DNA of 64,000 nt from Bacillota bacterium (GTDB taxonomy: Bacteria; Bacillota; Sulfobacillia; JACIYH01), in the NCBI GenBank assembly GCA_030019365.1, contig JASEFA010000005.1, positions 1 to 64,000 on the forward strand, written 5' to 3'. Positions 40,694-49,024 of the stretch are shown here, piece by piece. Under the pieces are notes generated by a model that saw only the letters and a list, made by a program, of their open reading frames with translations, did no database searches and was not told where the DNA came from. Within the stretch, counting starts at the first letter, position 1, and each line of letters begins with the position of its first letter. The position numbers were made by a program, and so were the translations under genes.

Positions 40694-42370
40694 TTATTCT
40701 TGCGCAGTTTGGTCAAAGGGGTGATATCCCAGGCGCCAGAGCGCCAGGGCCAGGGCCACCTTGGGCAACATGCGCGGAGCCAGAGGGTCAAATCCCAGGA
40801 GATCTGCCATCCGCTCGATGCGGTATTTCACGGTACCCCTGTGCAGGTATAGCTGGCGGGCTGCCACGGTGCGGTTTCCTCCCGCCGTGATCAGCGCCTC
40901 CAGTGTGGGCAGCAGCTTCCCGTGGCGGAGCGCATCGTGATCGGCCAGCGGCTTTACGATCCGGGTGTGCAGTTCCCTGGCTGCGTCCGTGTCAGCCACC
41001 AGGGAAGCGATGTGGAAGAGATCGATTTCATCCCAGAAGTGCAGTTCCCTTTCGGGGTGGATCGTCTTCCCGATGTCCAGAGCGAGCCGCGCGCGAGACC
41101 AGCTGTGCCTGAGCTGCGCAACGCCCTGAAAGGGTGGGCCGATACCGCACTGGAAGGGCACACCGACAGTGTGCTTGAGTGCTTGCATGATGACGGTGCC
41201 GGCGGCCTGCTCCCGCTCCAGATCGCCTCCTTCCCCTCCCCGGCGGGAGGGTATGACGGCCGGAAAAGATACTACCGTTCCCTCGAAACTCCCTGCCGGT
41301 GCGCGTTTCTCCCCGGTCCTCTCCAGGAAGGCACCGGACACGGCCTCTGCGGCTGTCCGCATGAGCTCCACCCTCTCTGCGAGCCCAGTACCAGGGTGAA
41401 GGTGGAGCTCAATGACGACCGCCACCCTTGAGCCCCGCAGCGACCAGCCGAGAGCGGCGGCATCGGGCTCCAGTTTTTCGTCCTCCTTGACCTCGCCGGA
41501 TAGGAGCTGTACGAGGAGCTCGCTTTGCATCCGCCAGGCCGCTTCCGCCGTAGCCCGGTGGTTGGCAAGCGCCAGGGCAACCGACGCTATCCCGTGCTCG
41601 ACCGCGAGAGCGTCCCCACCGGCTGGCGCTTCGCCGAACCCCAAGAGAAGAAACCCGAGTAACCGGTGCTCCACCGAGATGGGGTAGGCCCAGCAGTCCC
41701 CCCACGCTCCGCCACCGCCAGCGGTAACACGCCAGCCCCTCGGGTTCCCTGCCTGGAATTCTCCCTGCGCCAGAGCGACCGCGAGGTCGTGACGCAGGGT
41801 GGCTGCCATGGGAACGGTGGACGCGAGGATGCTGCGGTCCTGCGCGGCGACGGCGGCCGGCCGTCCGCCCAGCAACAGGGACAGCTCCTCTACCAGATCC
41901 TGCAGGCTGCGCCCGCCCTGGAAGCCTCCGATCGCTCCGGGAGTCGGGCCGAAGCCGACCCCGCTTTCGGCCGGGCGCGGGCGGCCTGCCACTACCGCTT
42001 CGATGACAGGGACCATCACCTGCCAGTACGCCACGTCCGGCGGTAGTTGTACGACGGGGAAGTCGGCTGCCTCGGCTGGCGGCAGCCAGACCTCGGTGGC
42101 GAGTCTGACCCCCGGCCTGAGCGCCACCGCCAGCCCCGACGCACCGACCGAGATGAGTTGATCGACCGCGGTACGCTGTGCCCCCGGGTCGTCCTTCAGA
42201 GCGTAAAAGGTCGTCAGCACCAGGGAGCGCGGGCGGACCCACCGTGCGCCATCGGGTGTCTCCAGGACCTCGACCCACTCGACCGGTCTGTCCAGGCCCC
42301 GCTCCCCCGTCAACAGGACCGCACGTCTCAGTACACCCAGGGTGAGTGCTTCACGTACCGATAGCGGCAT
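40694..42370 (-). CDS. PucR family transcriptional regulator (second)
   Basis: 558 residues from the ATG at 42370 (GGGAGGT upstream); longer in-frame upstream codons are unlikely. The PucR sensor domain is N-terminal (MPLSVREALTLGVLRRAVLL), and the C-terminal helix-turn-helix has TVAARQLYLHRGTVKYRIER near residue 505. The middle is a long variable region. It has the same plan as the 9173 protein but low visible identity. It lies 178 bp upstream of the module 4 operon on the same strand and probably controls it. An imperfect copy of a motif seen upstream of the 11153 operon lies at 40678-40693. Confidence 0.88.
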   Translation of the reverse strand: MPLSVREALTLGVLRRAVLLTGERGLDRPVEWVEVLETPDGARWVRPRSLVLTTFYALKDDPGAQRTAVDQLISVGASGLAVALRPGVRLATEVWLPPAEAADFPVVQLPPDVAYWQVMVPVIEAVVAGRPRPAESGVGFGPTPGAIGGFQGGRSLQDLVEELSLLLGGRPAAVAAQDRSILASTVPMAATLRHDLAVALAQGEFQAGNPRGWRVTAGGGGAWGDCWAYPISVEHRLLGFLLLGFGEAPAGGDALAVEHGIASVALALANHRATAEAAWRMQSELLVQLLSGEVKEDEKLEPDAAALGWSLRGSRVAVVIELHLHPGTGLAERVELMRTAAEAVSGAFLERTGEKRAPAGSFEGTVVSFPAVIPSRRGGEGGDLEREQAAGTVIMQALKHTVGVPFQCGIGPPFQGVAQLRHSWSRARLALDIGKTIHPERELHFWDEIDLFHIASLVADTDAARELHTRIVKPLADHDALRHGKLLPTLEALITAGGNRTVAARQLYLHRGTVKYRIERMADLLGFDPLAPRMLPKVALALALWRLGYHPFDQTAQE

Positions 42371-42609
42371 GGCACCTCCCGCCTTCCCGGCTCCGTGGCG
42401 GGCAGGCTTCTCCGGCTGGTATTTACACGTGGGCCGACCCATGTCCTGCCTGACCATCGGCCACCTGCGCACCGCACTGGAATCTGGCTCACTCAACCAC
42501 GCCGCCATGCTCATCAGCATTGCCGCGCACCCGGAGATCGGCCAGGATCATCACGGCGCGGAACGTCGCGGGCCTGGTATGGCGCGGAGGTCCGTGGTAG
42601 GATGAGGTC

Positions 42610-43536
42610 GTGATCATCAGTGCCAGCAGGCGAACCGATATCCCGCGATTCCACACCCCCTGGTTCCTGGAGCGGGTGCGGGCCGGGTACTGTGTTTATC
42701 CCAATCCCCTTGATCCCCGGCGGCAGGTGCGGGTTTCCTTGCGGCCGGAGGACGTGGACGTGATCGTCTTCTGGAGCAAGGACCCGGCTCCTCTCCTGTC
42801 GGTGCTCCCGGAGCTGGCGGCGCGAGGCTACCGGTTCTACCTCCATTTCACGGTGAACGGGTATCCGCCCTTTCTCGAGCCCGGGGTCCGTCCCCTCCCC
42901 GAGATCCTGGACGCCTTCGCCCGCCTGGCGGATGCGGTGTCCCCCGACCGGGTGATCTGGCGATACGATCCCATCGTGTTGAGTGATGCCACGCCACCGG
43001 ATTACCACCGCAGGCAATTTGAGGGCCTTGCCGCCCGGCTGGCCGGCCACACCCGGCGCGTGGTGGTCAGCGTGTTCGACGACTACCGGCGTGCGGGGGC
43101 GATGCTGCGCCGGGCGGCCCGCCGGGCGTCTGTGCGCCTGGACCTCTCGGGCCCCGGCACTCCGGTCATGGATAGCCTCCTTGCCGATCTGGCCGCCATA
43201 TCCCGGTCAAACGGCCTGGACATCTCCAGCTGCGCCGAGCTCCAAGACCTCACCCCTCTGGGCATCCGGCCCGGGAAGTGCATCGACGACGGATTCATCC
43301 GGGGTACCTTCGGTATCCGGGTGAGCGGCCGGAAAGACCCCGGACAGCGTCCAGCCTGCCGGTGCGTGGAGAGCCGCGACATAGGGACGTACGGCACCTG
43401 CCGCCACGGTTGTACGTACTGTTACGCCACCGGTTTTGCCAGAGGGAAAGCACGGGGGCACGAAGAAGCTGGTGAAGGGGCAGGGCGGGTCAGATGTGCT
43501 GACCCGGCGGACGGGGTGGCAGGAAGTGCCGGCTGA
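42610..43536 (+). CDS. DUF1848 family protein with C-terminal cysteine cluster
   Basis: 308 residues. Starts MIISASRRTDIPRFHTPWF, continues VDVIVFWSKDPAPLL and YRFYLHFTVNGYPPFLEPGV, all diagnostic of DUF1848. The C-terminal Cys-rich element, RCVESRDIGTYGTCRHGCTYCYA, has spacing typical of an Fe-S cluster. The fold resembles radical-SAM/spore-photoproduct-lyase-like barrels; no function is established to my knowledge. GTG at 42610 with AGGATGAGG upstream. The last 30 residues (after YATGFARG) are low-complexity and may reflect read-through into the next gene's leader. Confidence 0.85.
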   Translation: MIISASRRTDIPRFHTPWFLERVRAGYCVYPNPLDPRRQVRVSLRPEDVDVIVFWSKDPAPLLSVLPELAARGYRFYLHFTVNGYPPFLEPGVRPLPEILDAFARLADAVSPDRVIWRYDPIVLSDATPPDYHRRQFEGLAARLAGHTRRVVVSVFDDYRRAGAMLRRAARRASVRLDLSGPGTPVMDSLLADLAAISRSNGLDISSCAELQDLTPLGIRPGKCIDDGFIRGTFGIRVSGRKDPGQRPACRCVESRDIGTYGTCRHGCTYCYATGFARGKARGHEEAGEGAGRVRCADPADGVAGSAG

Positions 43537-43567
43537 TGGAGGGCCGCTTCCGGCGGGAGCACTGGGG

Positions 43568-44761
43568 ATGAGGACGGCCGGATACCGGTACTTCGTGGTG
43601 AGGTACGTGCTGGCCGTGGGGGCGGTCGAGTTCTTTGCCTTCAAGATGCTGGACCCTTTCTACCTGCAGTTCCTCACCACGGAGCGGGGCATCGGGCTCA
43701 CTCCCGGCCAGTTCGCCACCTTTGTGGCCCTGGGCGGCTGGGTCACCATGGCCCTCGATTACCTGACCGGTGCCGTGGCCGACAGGGCGGGGCGTCGTGC
43801 CACCTGGGCGGCGGCCCTCTTCGTTTACGCGGGTGCCATGTTCTGGCTGAGCCGCGCCATGACCTTCCGCCAGGCACTGACGGTCCCCATCCTGCAGGGG
43901 ATTTCCTGGGCGCTGTCGAGCGGGTCCCGGGAAGCGTGGCTGTACGACCATGCCGGGCAGGACGGTACCCGGCGGGCGATGGCGGCCCTGTACCTTTACT
44001 CGGTGCCCCTGACCCTGGCGGGTGCGGGGATGGCGACCTGGCTGGGGACGCGCGCGAACATCAGGGCTCCCATTGCCCTTACCGGGGCGATCATCCTGGG
44101 TGTGGGCCTGCTCGTGTTGACCTTTCCCGAGAACTACGGATCCCGGGCGCGGCGGTGGCGGGAGGTGCTAGCGAGCGGGCTGGGTCAGTTCAGGTCGAGC
44201 CGGGTGCTGCAGCTTCTGGCCCTGCAGAGCTTCTTCATGACGCTGCCCATCTGGATTAACAGTGCCTGGTGGCTGACGTTTGTGGTGGAGGAGTGGCACG
44301 TCAATCCGGCCCGGGTGGCCCTGTCCTTCGGGATCACGGCCACGGCGGCGGCGGGCGCCGGGCTGATTCTCTCTCGCATGAAGGTCACCCGTTACCGGGC
44401 CCTGCTGGTCTATCCGACTGCGGCTGCTGCTGCCGCTTACCTGCTCATGGCCCTCGCCACCGTACCCGCCGTCTTCGTATGCCTGGTGGTGGTGGCGGTG
44501 GCGAGCAGCTATTTCCGCAGCACCGGGATCGCCCTCCTGCGCAACGAGCACATCAGAGAAGAGAGAGCCACGGCCCTATCCTTCCTGAGCACCCTGGAGG
44601 GTGCCTTCTGGGTGGTGGGACCCCTCCTCTGGGGAGTGCTCATCGGGCGAGCGGGAATGCGGGTCTCGTTCGTCGTGGCCAGTATCTGCTGCGTGGCCTC
44701 GATGGGGCTCCTGCTCCTGGCCATGAGAGCCCATGCCTCCATGGGCAGGCTGGATGAGTGA
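43568..44761 (+). CDS. MFS transporter
   Basis: 397 residues from the ATG at 43568, with GGGAG upstream; the earlier in-frame ATG at 43436 adds a polar tail that overlaps the DUF1848 gene. About eleven to twelve hydrophobic helices. The loop GAVADRAGRRATWAAALF between helices 2 and 3 is the MFS signature. No substrate-specific motif can be read. It follows the DUF1848 gene on the same strand. A drug, sugar or amino-acid exporter/importer are all possible. Confidence 0.82.
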   Translation: MRTAGYRYFVVRYVLAVGAVEFFAFKMLDPFYLQFLTTERGIGLTPGQFATFVALGGWVTMALDYLTGAVADRAGRRATWAAALFVYAGAMFWLSRAMTFRQALTVPILQGISWALSSGSREAWLYDHAGQDGTRRAMAALYLYSVPLTLAGAGMATWLGTRANIRAPIALTGAIILGVGLLVLTFPENYGSRARRWREVLASGLGQFRSSRVLQLLALQSFFMTLPIWINSAWWLTFVVEEWHVNPARVALSFGITATAAAGAGLILSRMKVTRYRALLVYPTAAAAAAYLLMALATVPAVFVCLVVVAVASSYFRSTGIALLRNEHIREERATALSFLSTLEGAFWVVGPLLWGVLIGRAGMRVSFVVASICCVASMGLLLLAMRAHASMGRLDE

Positions 44762-44794
44762 GCACGGTGTGGACGTAATCAAGGGGGCTCGAGC

Positions 44795-46024
44795 ATGAGG
44801 CACGAGCAGCACGTGCAGGTGAGGATGCTGCGACGGGAAGACCTGCCCGCGATATACAGGTGGTTCCGCCACCCGCTGGTCCTCCGCCAAACGTTGCAGT
44901 TGCCGTCGCTCCAGCTGGGATGGATGACCAGGTGGTTCCAGGACCCGCAGAACACCATTCAACTGGTGGCCGAGGCGATAGGAGGGGCCGGGACGGGCGA
45001 CGTCGGGCCAGCCCGGGTGGTCGGAATGGTGTCCCTGCACCGCTTCTCCGGGCGGCAGGATCACGTGGTGGGCCTGGGCATCTCGGTAGACCCCGAGTAC
45101 CAGGGGCAGGGGATAGGGACTGGTCTGATGACGGCTGCCCTGGACCTGGCCGACCGGTACTGGCGGCCGGTCCGGGTGGAACTGGACGTGTACCCCGACA
45201 ACGAGGTGGCCCTCCGCCTGTACCGGCGGTTCGGCTTTGAAGAGGAAGGACGGAGGCTGCACCACGTCATCCGTGACGGTGCTTATGTGGACACGGTGGT
45301 CATGAGCCGCATCCGCTGGCAAGGAGCAGCCCCAGGCAGCACGAGCGATCCGCAGGCACACTCAGCGGCCTCGCGCCGCACCAGCGATCTCGAGCGGCAG
45401 GCGATGGCCCCGGGCGGCGCCATCGGTCCTGAAGGGGAGGCGATGGCCCCGGGCGGTGCGGCCGCCCTCGAGGTGCGCCCACCGGCCCCCGGCGATGCTG
45501 CCGGGCTGGTGCGGCTGTACTGCGACCCCGAGCTGATGCGGAACAGCCTCCTGCTGCCGTTTCCCCCTCCGGACGAGAAGAAGATCGCGGGAGAACTCGA
45601 GTCATTCCCCCCGGCACCGGTTCACGTTTTCGTGGCCCTGTGGCGCGGTGAGGTGTGCGGAGAGGTCCGCCTGGTGCCCTGGCGCTCCCGGCTCTCGCGG
45701 GGTGCTGAGATCACCCTGCTGGTGCCGCCTCCGGGCAGTCCCCTCGCGGTCGCGCTGGGCTTCCCACCCGACGGGGTGGTGCGGGCCCTGCTTGGTGCGG
45801 CGCTCAACCTGGCCGATCACTGGCTCCTCTTGCACCGTCTGCAGCTGGACACCTATGCTGACGAGGCCTGGGTGTTTCCCGTCCTGCAGGAGCTTGGCTT
45901 CCTCCAGGAAGCCCGGCGGCGCCTGGCAGTCCTGCGCGACGGTGTGTTCTCCGACCGCCTGGTGTGGGGTCGGCTGGATGCCGGCCGGGCAGGATTTGCA
46001 CGCGGGTGTGGGGAAGACACATGA
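44795..46024 (+). CDS. Tandem GNAT acetyltransferase (two domains)
   Basis: 409 residues. Domain 1 (about 6-170) shows a complete acetyl-CoA motif: GLGISVDPEYQGQGIGTGLM, then VYPDNEVALRLYRRFGFEEE. A linker of about 50 residues repeats AMAPGGA twice. Domain 2 (about 225-405) keeps the outline (LRVLRDGVFSDRLVWGRLD at its end) but has a poor acetyl-CoA loop, so it may be inactive or serve in substrate binding. Closest to the RimJ/RimL type that acetylates amino groups of proteins or small amines. Substrate unknown. Confidence 0.82.
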   Translation: MRHEQHVQVRMLRREDLPAIYRWFRHPLVLRQTLQLPSLQLGWMTRWFQDPQNTIQLVAEAIGGAGTGDVGPARVVGMVSLHRFSGRQDHVVGLGISVDPEYQGQGIGTGLMTAALDLADRYWRPVRVELDVYPDNEVALRLYRRFGFEEEGRRLHHVIRDGAYVDTVVMSRIRWQGAAPGSTSDPQAHSAASRRTSDLERQAMAPGGAIGPEGEAMAPGGAAALEVRPPAPGDAAGLVRLYCDPELMRNSLLLPFPPPDEKKIAGELESFPPAPVHVFVALWRGEVCGEVRLVPWRSRLSRGAEITLLVPPPGSPLAVALGFPPDGVVRALLGAALNLADHWLLLHRLQLDTYADEAWVFPVLQELGFLQEARRRLAVLRDGVFSDRLVWGRLDAGRAGFARGCGEDT

Positions 46025-46067
46025 GCTGGCAAGACGGATACGGAAGGCGACCGGGGGGAGTAACAGC

Positions 46068-46979
46068 ATGGCAGAGGCAAGGTTCAGAGGAGTGTTCGCG
46101 CCGATTCCCACACCGTTCGGTGAAGACGGGGAAATCGCGTACGGAGCGCTGCGGGATAACCTGGCCCGGTGGGCCCGGACCCGCCTGGCCGGTCTGGTGG
46201 TGCTGGGGAGCAACGGCGAGTTCCCGTTGCTGGAGCCGGACGAGAAGGAGGCTCTGGTGGGGTTCGTGCGGGAGCACTTCCCCGCGGACCGGCCCGTCAT
46301 CGCGGGCACGGGGTGCGAGTCGACGCGGGCCACCATCCGCTTCACCAAGAAGGCGGCCCAGCTGGGAGCCGACGCCGCCCTGGTGCTCAATCCTCATTAC
46401 TACAAGGGATCGATGACCGAGGCAGCCCTCAAACGGTTCTACCTGGATGTGGCAGAGGCCTCGCCCATCCCCATCATGATTTACAACATGCCCGGGAACA
46501 CCGGCCTCAACCTGCCCGCCAGGCTGGTGGTGGGGCTGGCCGAGCACCCCAACATCGCGGGCATCAAGGACAGCTCGGGTAACATCGTGCAGATCTCCGA
46601 GATCCTGGCCGGAGCCCCGCCCGGATTTGCCGTCTTTGCCGGGTCCGGCAGCTTCCTGCTGCCCACCATCCTGATGGGCGGTGTGGGCGGCACCCTGGCC
46701 GTGGCCAATGTGATACCGGACCGGTGCGCGGACATCATGGCTCTGGCCGGTGCCGGCCGCCTGGGGGAGGCGCGCGCCATCCAGCTGAGCATCCTGGCAG
46801 CCAATGCTGCGGTGACCAGCCGGTGGGGGATTGCCGGCCTGAAGGCGGCCCTGGATATGATCGGCTATTACGGTGGTCCGCCCCGGCCTCCCATCCTGCC
46901 TCTGGACGAGGAGGTCCGGGCCGAACTGCGTGCCATCCTCACTCGGGCAGGTGCTCTTCCCCCATCCAGCGAGTGCTGA
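46068..46979 (+). CDS. DapA-family class I aldolase/dihydrodipicolinate synthase-like
   Basis: 303 residues from the ATG at 46068 (GGGGGGAG upstream). TIM-barrel of the DapA family: VVLGSNGEFPLLEPDEKEAL, catalytic Tyr139 in IMIYNMPGNTG, Schiff-base Lys167 in IAGIKDSSGN. The sequence is closer to the general 2-oxoacid aldolase branch (4-hydroxy-2-oxoglutarate or 2-keto-3-deoxy type) than to true DapA: the SGN after the lysine and the absence of lysine-pathway neighbours fit that. It would cleave or form a C-C bond using pyruvate. Its 3' end overlaps the decayed LuxR gene. Confidence 0.85.
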   Translation: MAEARFRGVFAPIPTPFGEDGEIAYGALRDNLARWARTRLAGLVVLGSNGEFPLLEPDEKEALVGFVREHFPADRPVIAGTGCESTRATIRFTKKAAQLGADAALVLNPHYYKGSMTEAALKRFYLDVAEASPIPIMIYNMPGNTGLNLPARLVVGLAEHPNIAGIKDSSGNIVQISEILAGAPPGFAVFAGSGSFLLPTILMGGVGGTLAVANVIPDRCADIMALAGAGRLGEARAIQLSILAANAAVTSRWGIAGLKAALDMIGYYGGPPRPPILPLDEEVRAELRAILTRAGALPPSSEC

Positions 46980-47215
46980 TGGTGGCCAGGAGCAGCGAGC
47001 GCTGGTTGGGGCACCCCGTCTTGCGGCACAGGTTGGACAGGTGAGTGCGCACCGTGTGAAGGCGGCCCACACATCTACGGGCGACGTGCGATCCACCAGC
47101 AGGACGATGAGCGCCGGGCCAGATCCCTGTTCATGAGGAGACCCACGCTGAAGGGCATACATCTCGCCTCACCTTCCGGATCTTCAAGCGAGAGGCGAGC
47201 CCTTCTGGACATTCC
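46939..47215 (-). pseudogene. Decayed LuxR-type regulator (C-terminal remnant)
   Basis: Pieces of one gene can be read in three frames on the minus strand. Near the end, VRTHLSNLCRKTGCPNQRSL is a typical LuxR recognition helix region, preceded by ARRCVGRLHT and ended by a TGA at 46941-46939. Upstream, in another frame, ALIVLLVDRTSPVD, and before it GEARCMPFSVGLLMNRDLA, resemble the PAS-like region that precedes the DNA-binding domain in many such proteins. The first half of the HTH is missing and frames do not join, so an internal deletion and frameshifts occurred. The 5' part is lost where the alcohol dehydrogenase gene now starts. Confidence 0.5.
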
Positions 47216-47227
47216 GTCTGCAAGAGT

Positions 47228-47247
47228 TATTCGACGGATAGCGAATA
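47228..47247. promoter_or_regulatory. Inverted repeat upstream of the alcohol dehydrogenase
   Basis: TATTCG and CGAATA flank an 8-bp spacer at 47228-47247, 27 bp before the start codon at 47274. A TTGACA sits at 47253-47258 but too close to the start to be a -35 box for it. The symmetry suggests an operator; the regulator is unknown. Confidence 0.35.
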
Positions 47248-47273
47248 TTTCCTTGACAGCGAGGGGGTGCGGT

Positions 47274-48512
47274 GTGGGGGATCGGGTATGGGGTTTCTTC
47301 CAGTTCCAGTTGCCCACGCGGGTTGTGGCGGGAACGGAGGTGCTCTCGAGCCTGGCCGAAGAGGTGGCGGCGCTGGTCGCCCGGGGTGAGCAGCCGGAGC
47401 CATCCTGCCGGGTGCTCCTGGTGACCGACCGCTTGCTGGCAGACGCGGAGCCGGTAACCATGGTGGTGGACTCCCTCCGCCAGGGGGGTCTGGAGGTTGA
47501 GGTTTTCGGTGAGGTGAGTCCGGACAGCTCCCTGGACACGGTGCGGCTGGGCGCCCAGGCGTACCGCGAGGCGGGGGGCGGGGTGCTGGTGGCCGTGGGG
47601 GGCGGGAGCAGCATCGATACGGCCAAGGCCATCAACATGATGGTGTCCACGGGGCAGGACATCCTGGACCTGCAGGGGGTGGGGGTGCTGGAGCGGCCCC
47701 TGCGTCCTCTGGTGGCCGTGCCGACCACGGCGGGCACGGGCAGCGAGGTAACCTTCTTCGCCATGATCAGGGATACGGAGCGGGGAGAGAAGCTGCCTTT
47801 TGTGAGCGCGTATCTGGCGCCTCACCTGGCGGTCCTGGCGCCCCAGCTCACGGTGGGCATGTCCTCCTTCCTCACCGCCAGCACCGGAATAGATGCCCTC
47901 ACCCATGCGGTGGAGGCTTTCCTGTCGGGTAACCGCGACCCCGTTTCGGATGCGCTCGCCCTGCGGGCCGCGGGCCTGATCGGACGCTTCCTGCCCCGCG
48001 CCACCGCCTGCGGCGCCGACCTGGAGGCCCGCGCCCACATGCAGGTGGCGGCCTGCCTGGCCGGGATGGCCTTCAACCATCCCATGGTGGGGGTGGTGCA
48101 CGCTCTCGCCCATGCCGTGGGCGGGCGGTACGGTGTGCCCCACGGGTTGGCCAACGCCATTTTTCTCGCCGAGGGGATGCGCTTCAACCTGCCGGGCAAC
48201 GAGGAGCGCCTGATCGAGCTGGGCCGCGCCATGGGCCTGCCGGGGGTGCCCGCGCCCGGGGCGGCCGTCCCCGGCCAGCCGCAGCGGGAGGATCGGGGGC
48301 GAGCCGGCGAGGTGGCGGCCGGGAGGGTGGTGGACGGGGTGGCCGCCTTCATAGATTCTCTGGGGATACAGCGCAGCCTGGGGGCCGCGGGGGTGGGTGA
48401 GGACGCCGTGCCCGTAGTGGCGGAGCTGGCCCTTGCCGACGGATCCCTGGCTGCCAACCCCCGCTGGCCCGAGTACGACGACCTGGTGGCCATGGTCAGA
48501 GCCGTGCTGTAG
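47274..48512 (+). CDS. Iron-dependent alcohol dehydrogenase
   Basis: 412 residues from the GTG at 47274 (GAGGGGG upstream); the longer frame from 47133 covers the decayed LuxR region. NAD binding: VAVGGGSSIDTAKAINMM; VAVPTTAGTGSEVTFFAMI. Metal-binding region: GIDALTHAVEAFLSG and FNHPMVGVVHALAHAVGG then YGVPHGLANAIFL supply the conserved Asp/His ligands. It interconverts alcohols and aldehydes or ketones with NAD(P). The region near 355-390 has an inserted Pro/Gly/Arg-rich stretch. It is followed by an SCP2-like gene and an AOR gene, forming a likely alcohol-aldehyde-acid unit. Confidence 0.9.
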   Translation: MGDRVWGFFQFQLPTRVVAGTEVLSSLAEEVAALVARGEQPEPSCRVLLVTDRLLADAEPVTMVVDSLRQGGLEVEVFGEVSPDSSLDTVRLGAQAYREAGGGVLVAVGGGSSIDTAKAINMMVSTGQDILDLQGVGVLERPLRPLVAVPTTAGTGSEVTFFAMIRDTERGEKLPFVSAYLAPHLAVLAPQLTVGMSSFLTASTGIDALTHAVEAFLSGNRDPVSDALALRAAGLIGRFLPRATACGADLEARAHMQVAACLAGMAFNHPMVGVVHALAHAVGGRYGVPHGLANAIFLAEGMRFNLPGNEERLIELGRAMGLPGVPAPGAAVPGQPQREDRGRAGEVAAGRVVDGVAAFIDSLGIQRSLGAAGVGEDAVPVVAELALADGSLAANPRWPEYDDLVAMVRAVL

Positions 48513-48598
48513 GTGAACGCCCGGGCCGCGACTGGGGCGGGGCGGGATGGGACCTCCTGCCGCCGGACCGGGCGGGGGGATGGAAAGGGGGAGTACCG

Positions 48599-49009
48599 GT
48601 GCCGTATTTCAAGGACGCCGACGACGTGTACGACCTGCTGGGGGGCCTCTTCCGCCAGGGCCGGGAGCACGCCGACCTGGCCCCCAAGGTGGCGGCGTCG
48701 AAGATCTTGATCCAGTTCCAGTATCGAGAACCGGAGGCCGTGATAACTATCAATGCCAGGAACCCCCAGGAGCCACCCTTTGACGTCATCCTGGGTCCCA
48801 CCGACATCAAGCCCGACGTCGTGATGAGCATGAAGGCGGACGTGGCCCACGAGTTCTGGCTGGGCAAGGTGAACCTGCTCACCGCCCTGGCCCGGCGCCA
48901 GATCGTGGCCCAGGGGCCGGTGTCGGTGGCCATCAAGCTGGTGCCCGTGCTGGGGCCGGCGTTCAGCCTCTACCGGCAACTTCTGGAACAGAAGGGCCGC
49001 CCGGCCTGA
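48599..49009 (+). CDS. SCP2-like lipid-binding domain protein
   Basis: 136 residues from the GTG at 48599 (AAAGGGGGAG upstream). The pattern ASKILIQFQYREPEAVITIN, then DVILGPTDIKPDVVMSMKAD and HEFWLGKVNLLTALARRQI fits the sterol-carrier-protein-2 fold, a hydrophobic pocket for lipids or acyl-CoA. Located between alcohol dehydrogenase and AOR, 15 nt before the latter, so it may present a hydrophobic aldehyde or acid to them. This pairing is also seen near other bacterial AOR genes as far as I recall. Confidence 0.78.
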   Translation: MPYFKDADDVYDLLGGLFRQGREHADLAPKVAASKILIQFQYREPEAVITINARNPQEPPFDVILGPTDIKPDVVMSMKADVAHEFWLGKVNLLTALARRQIVAQGPVSVAIKLVPVLGPAFSLYRQLLEQKGRPA

Positions 49010-49024
49010 GGGAGGTGAGGGCAG

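Noticed and set aside
42371-42609. Extended N-terminus of the second PucR protein or a small gene in this gap
   Set aside because: The upstream frame lacks PucR similarity and a ribosome site supports the ATG at 42370; no other frame looks coding.
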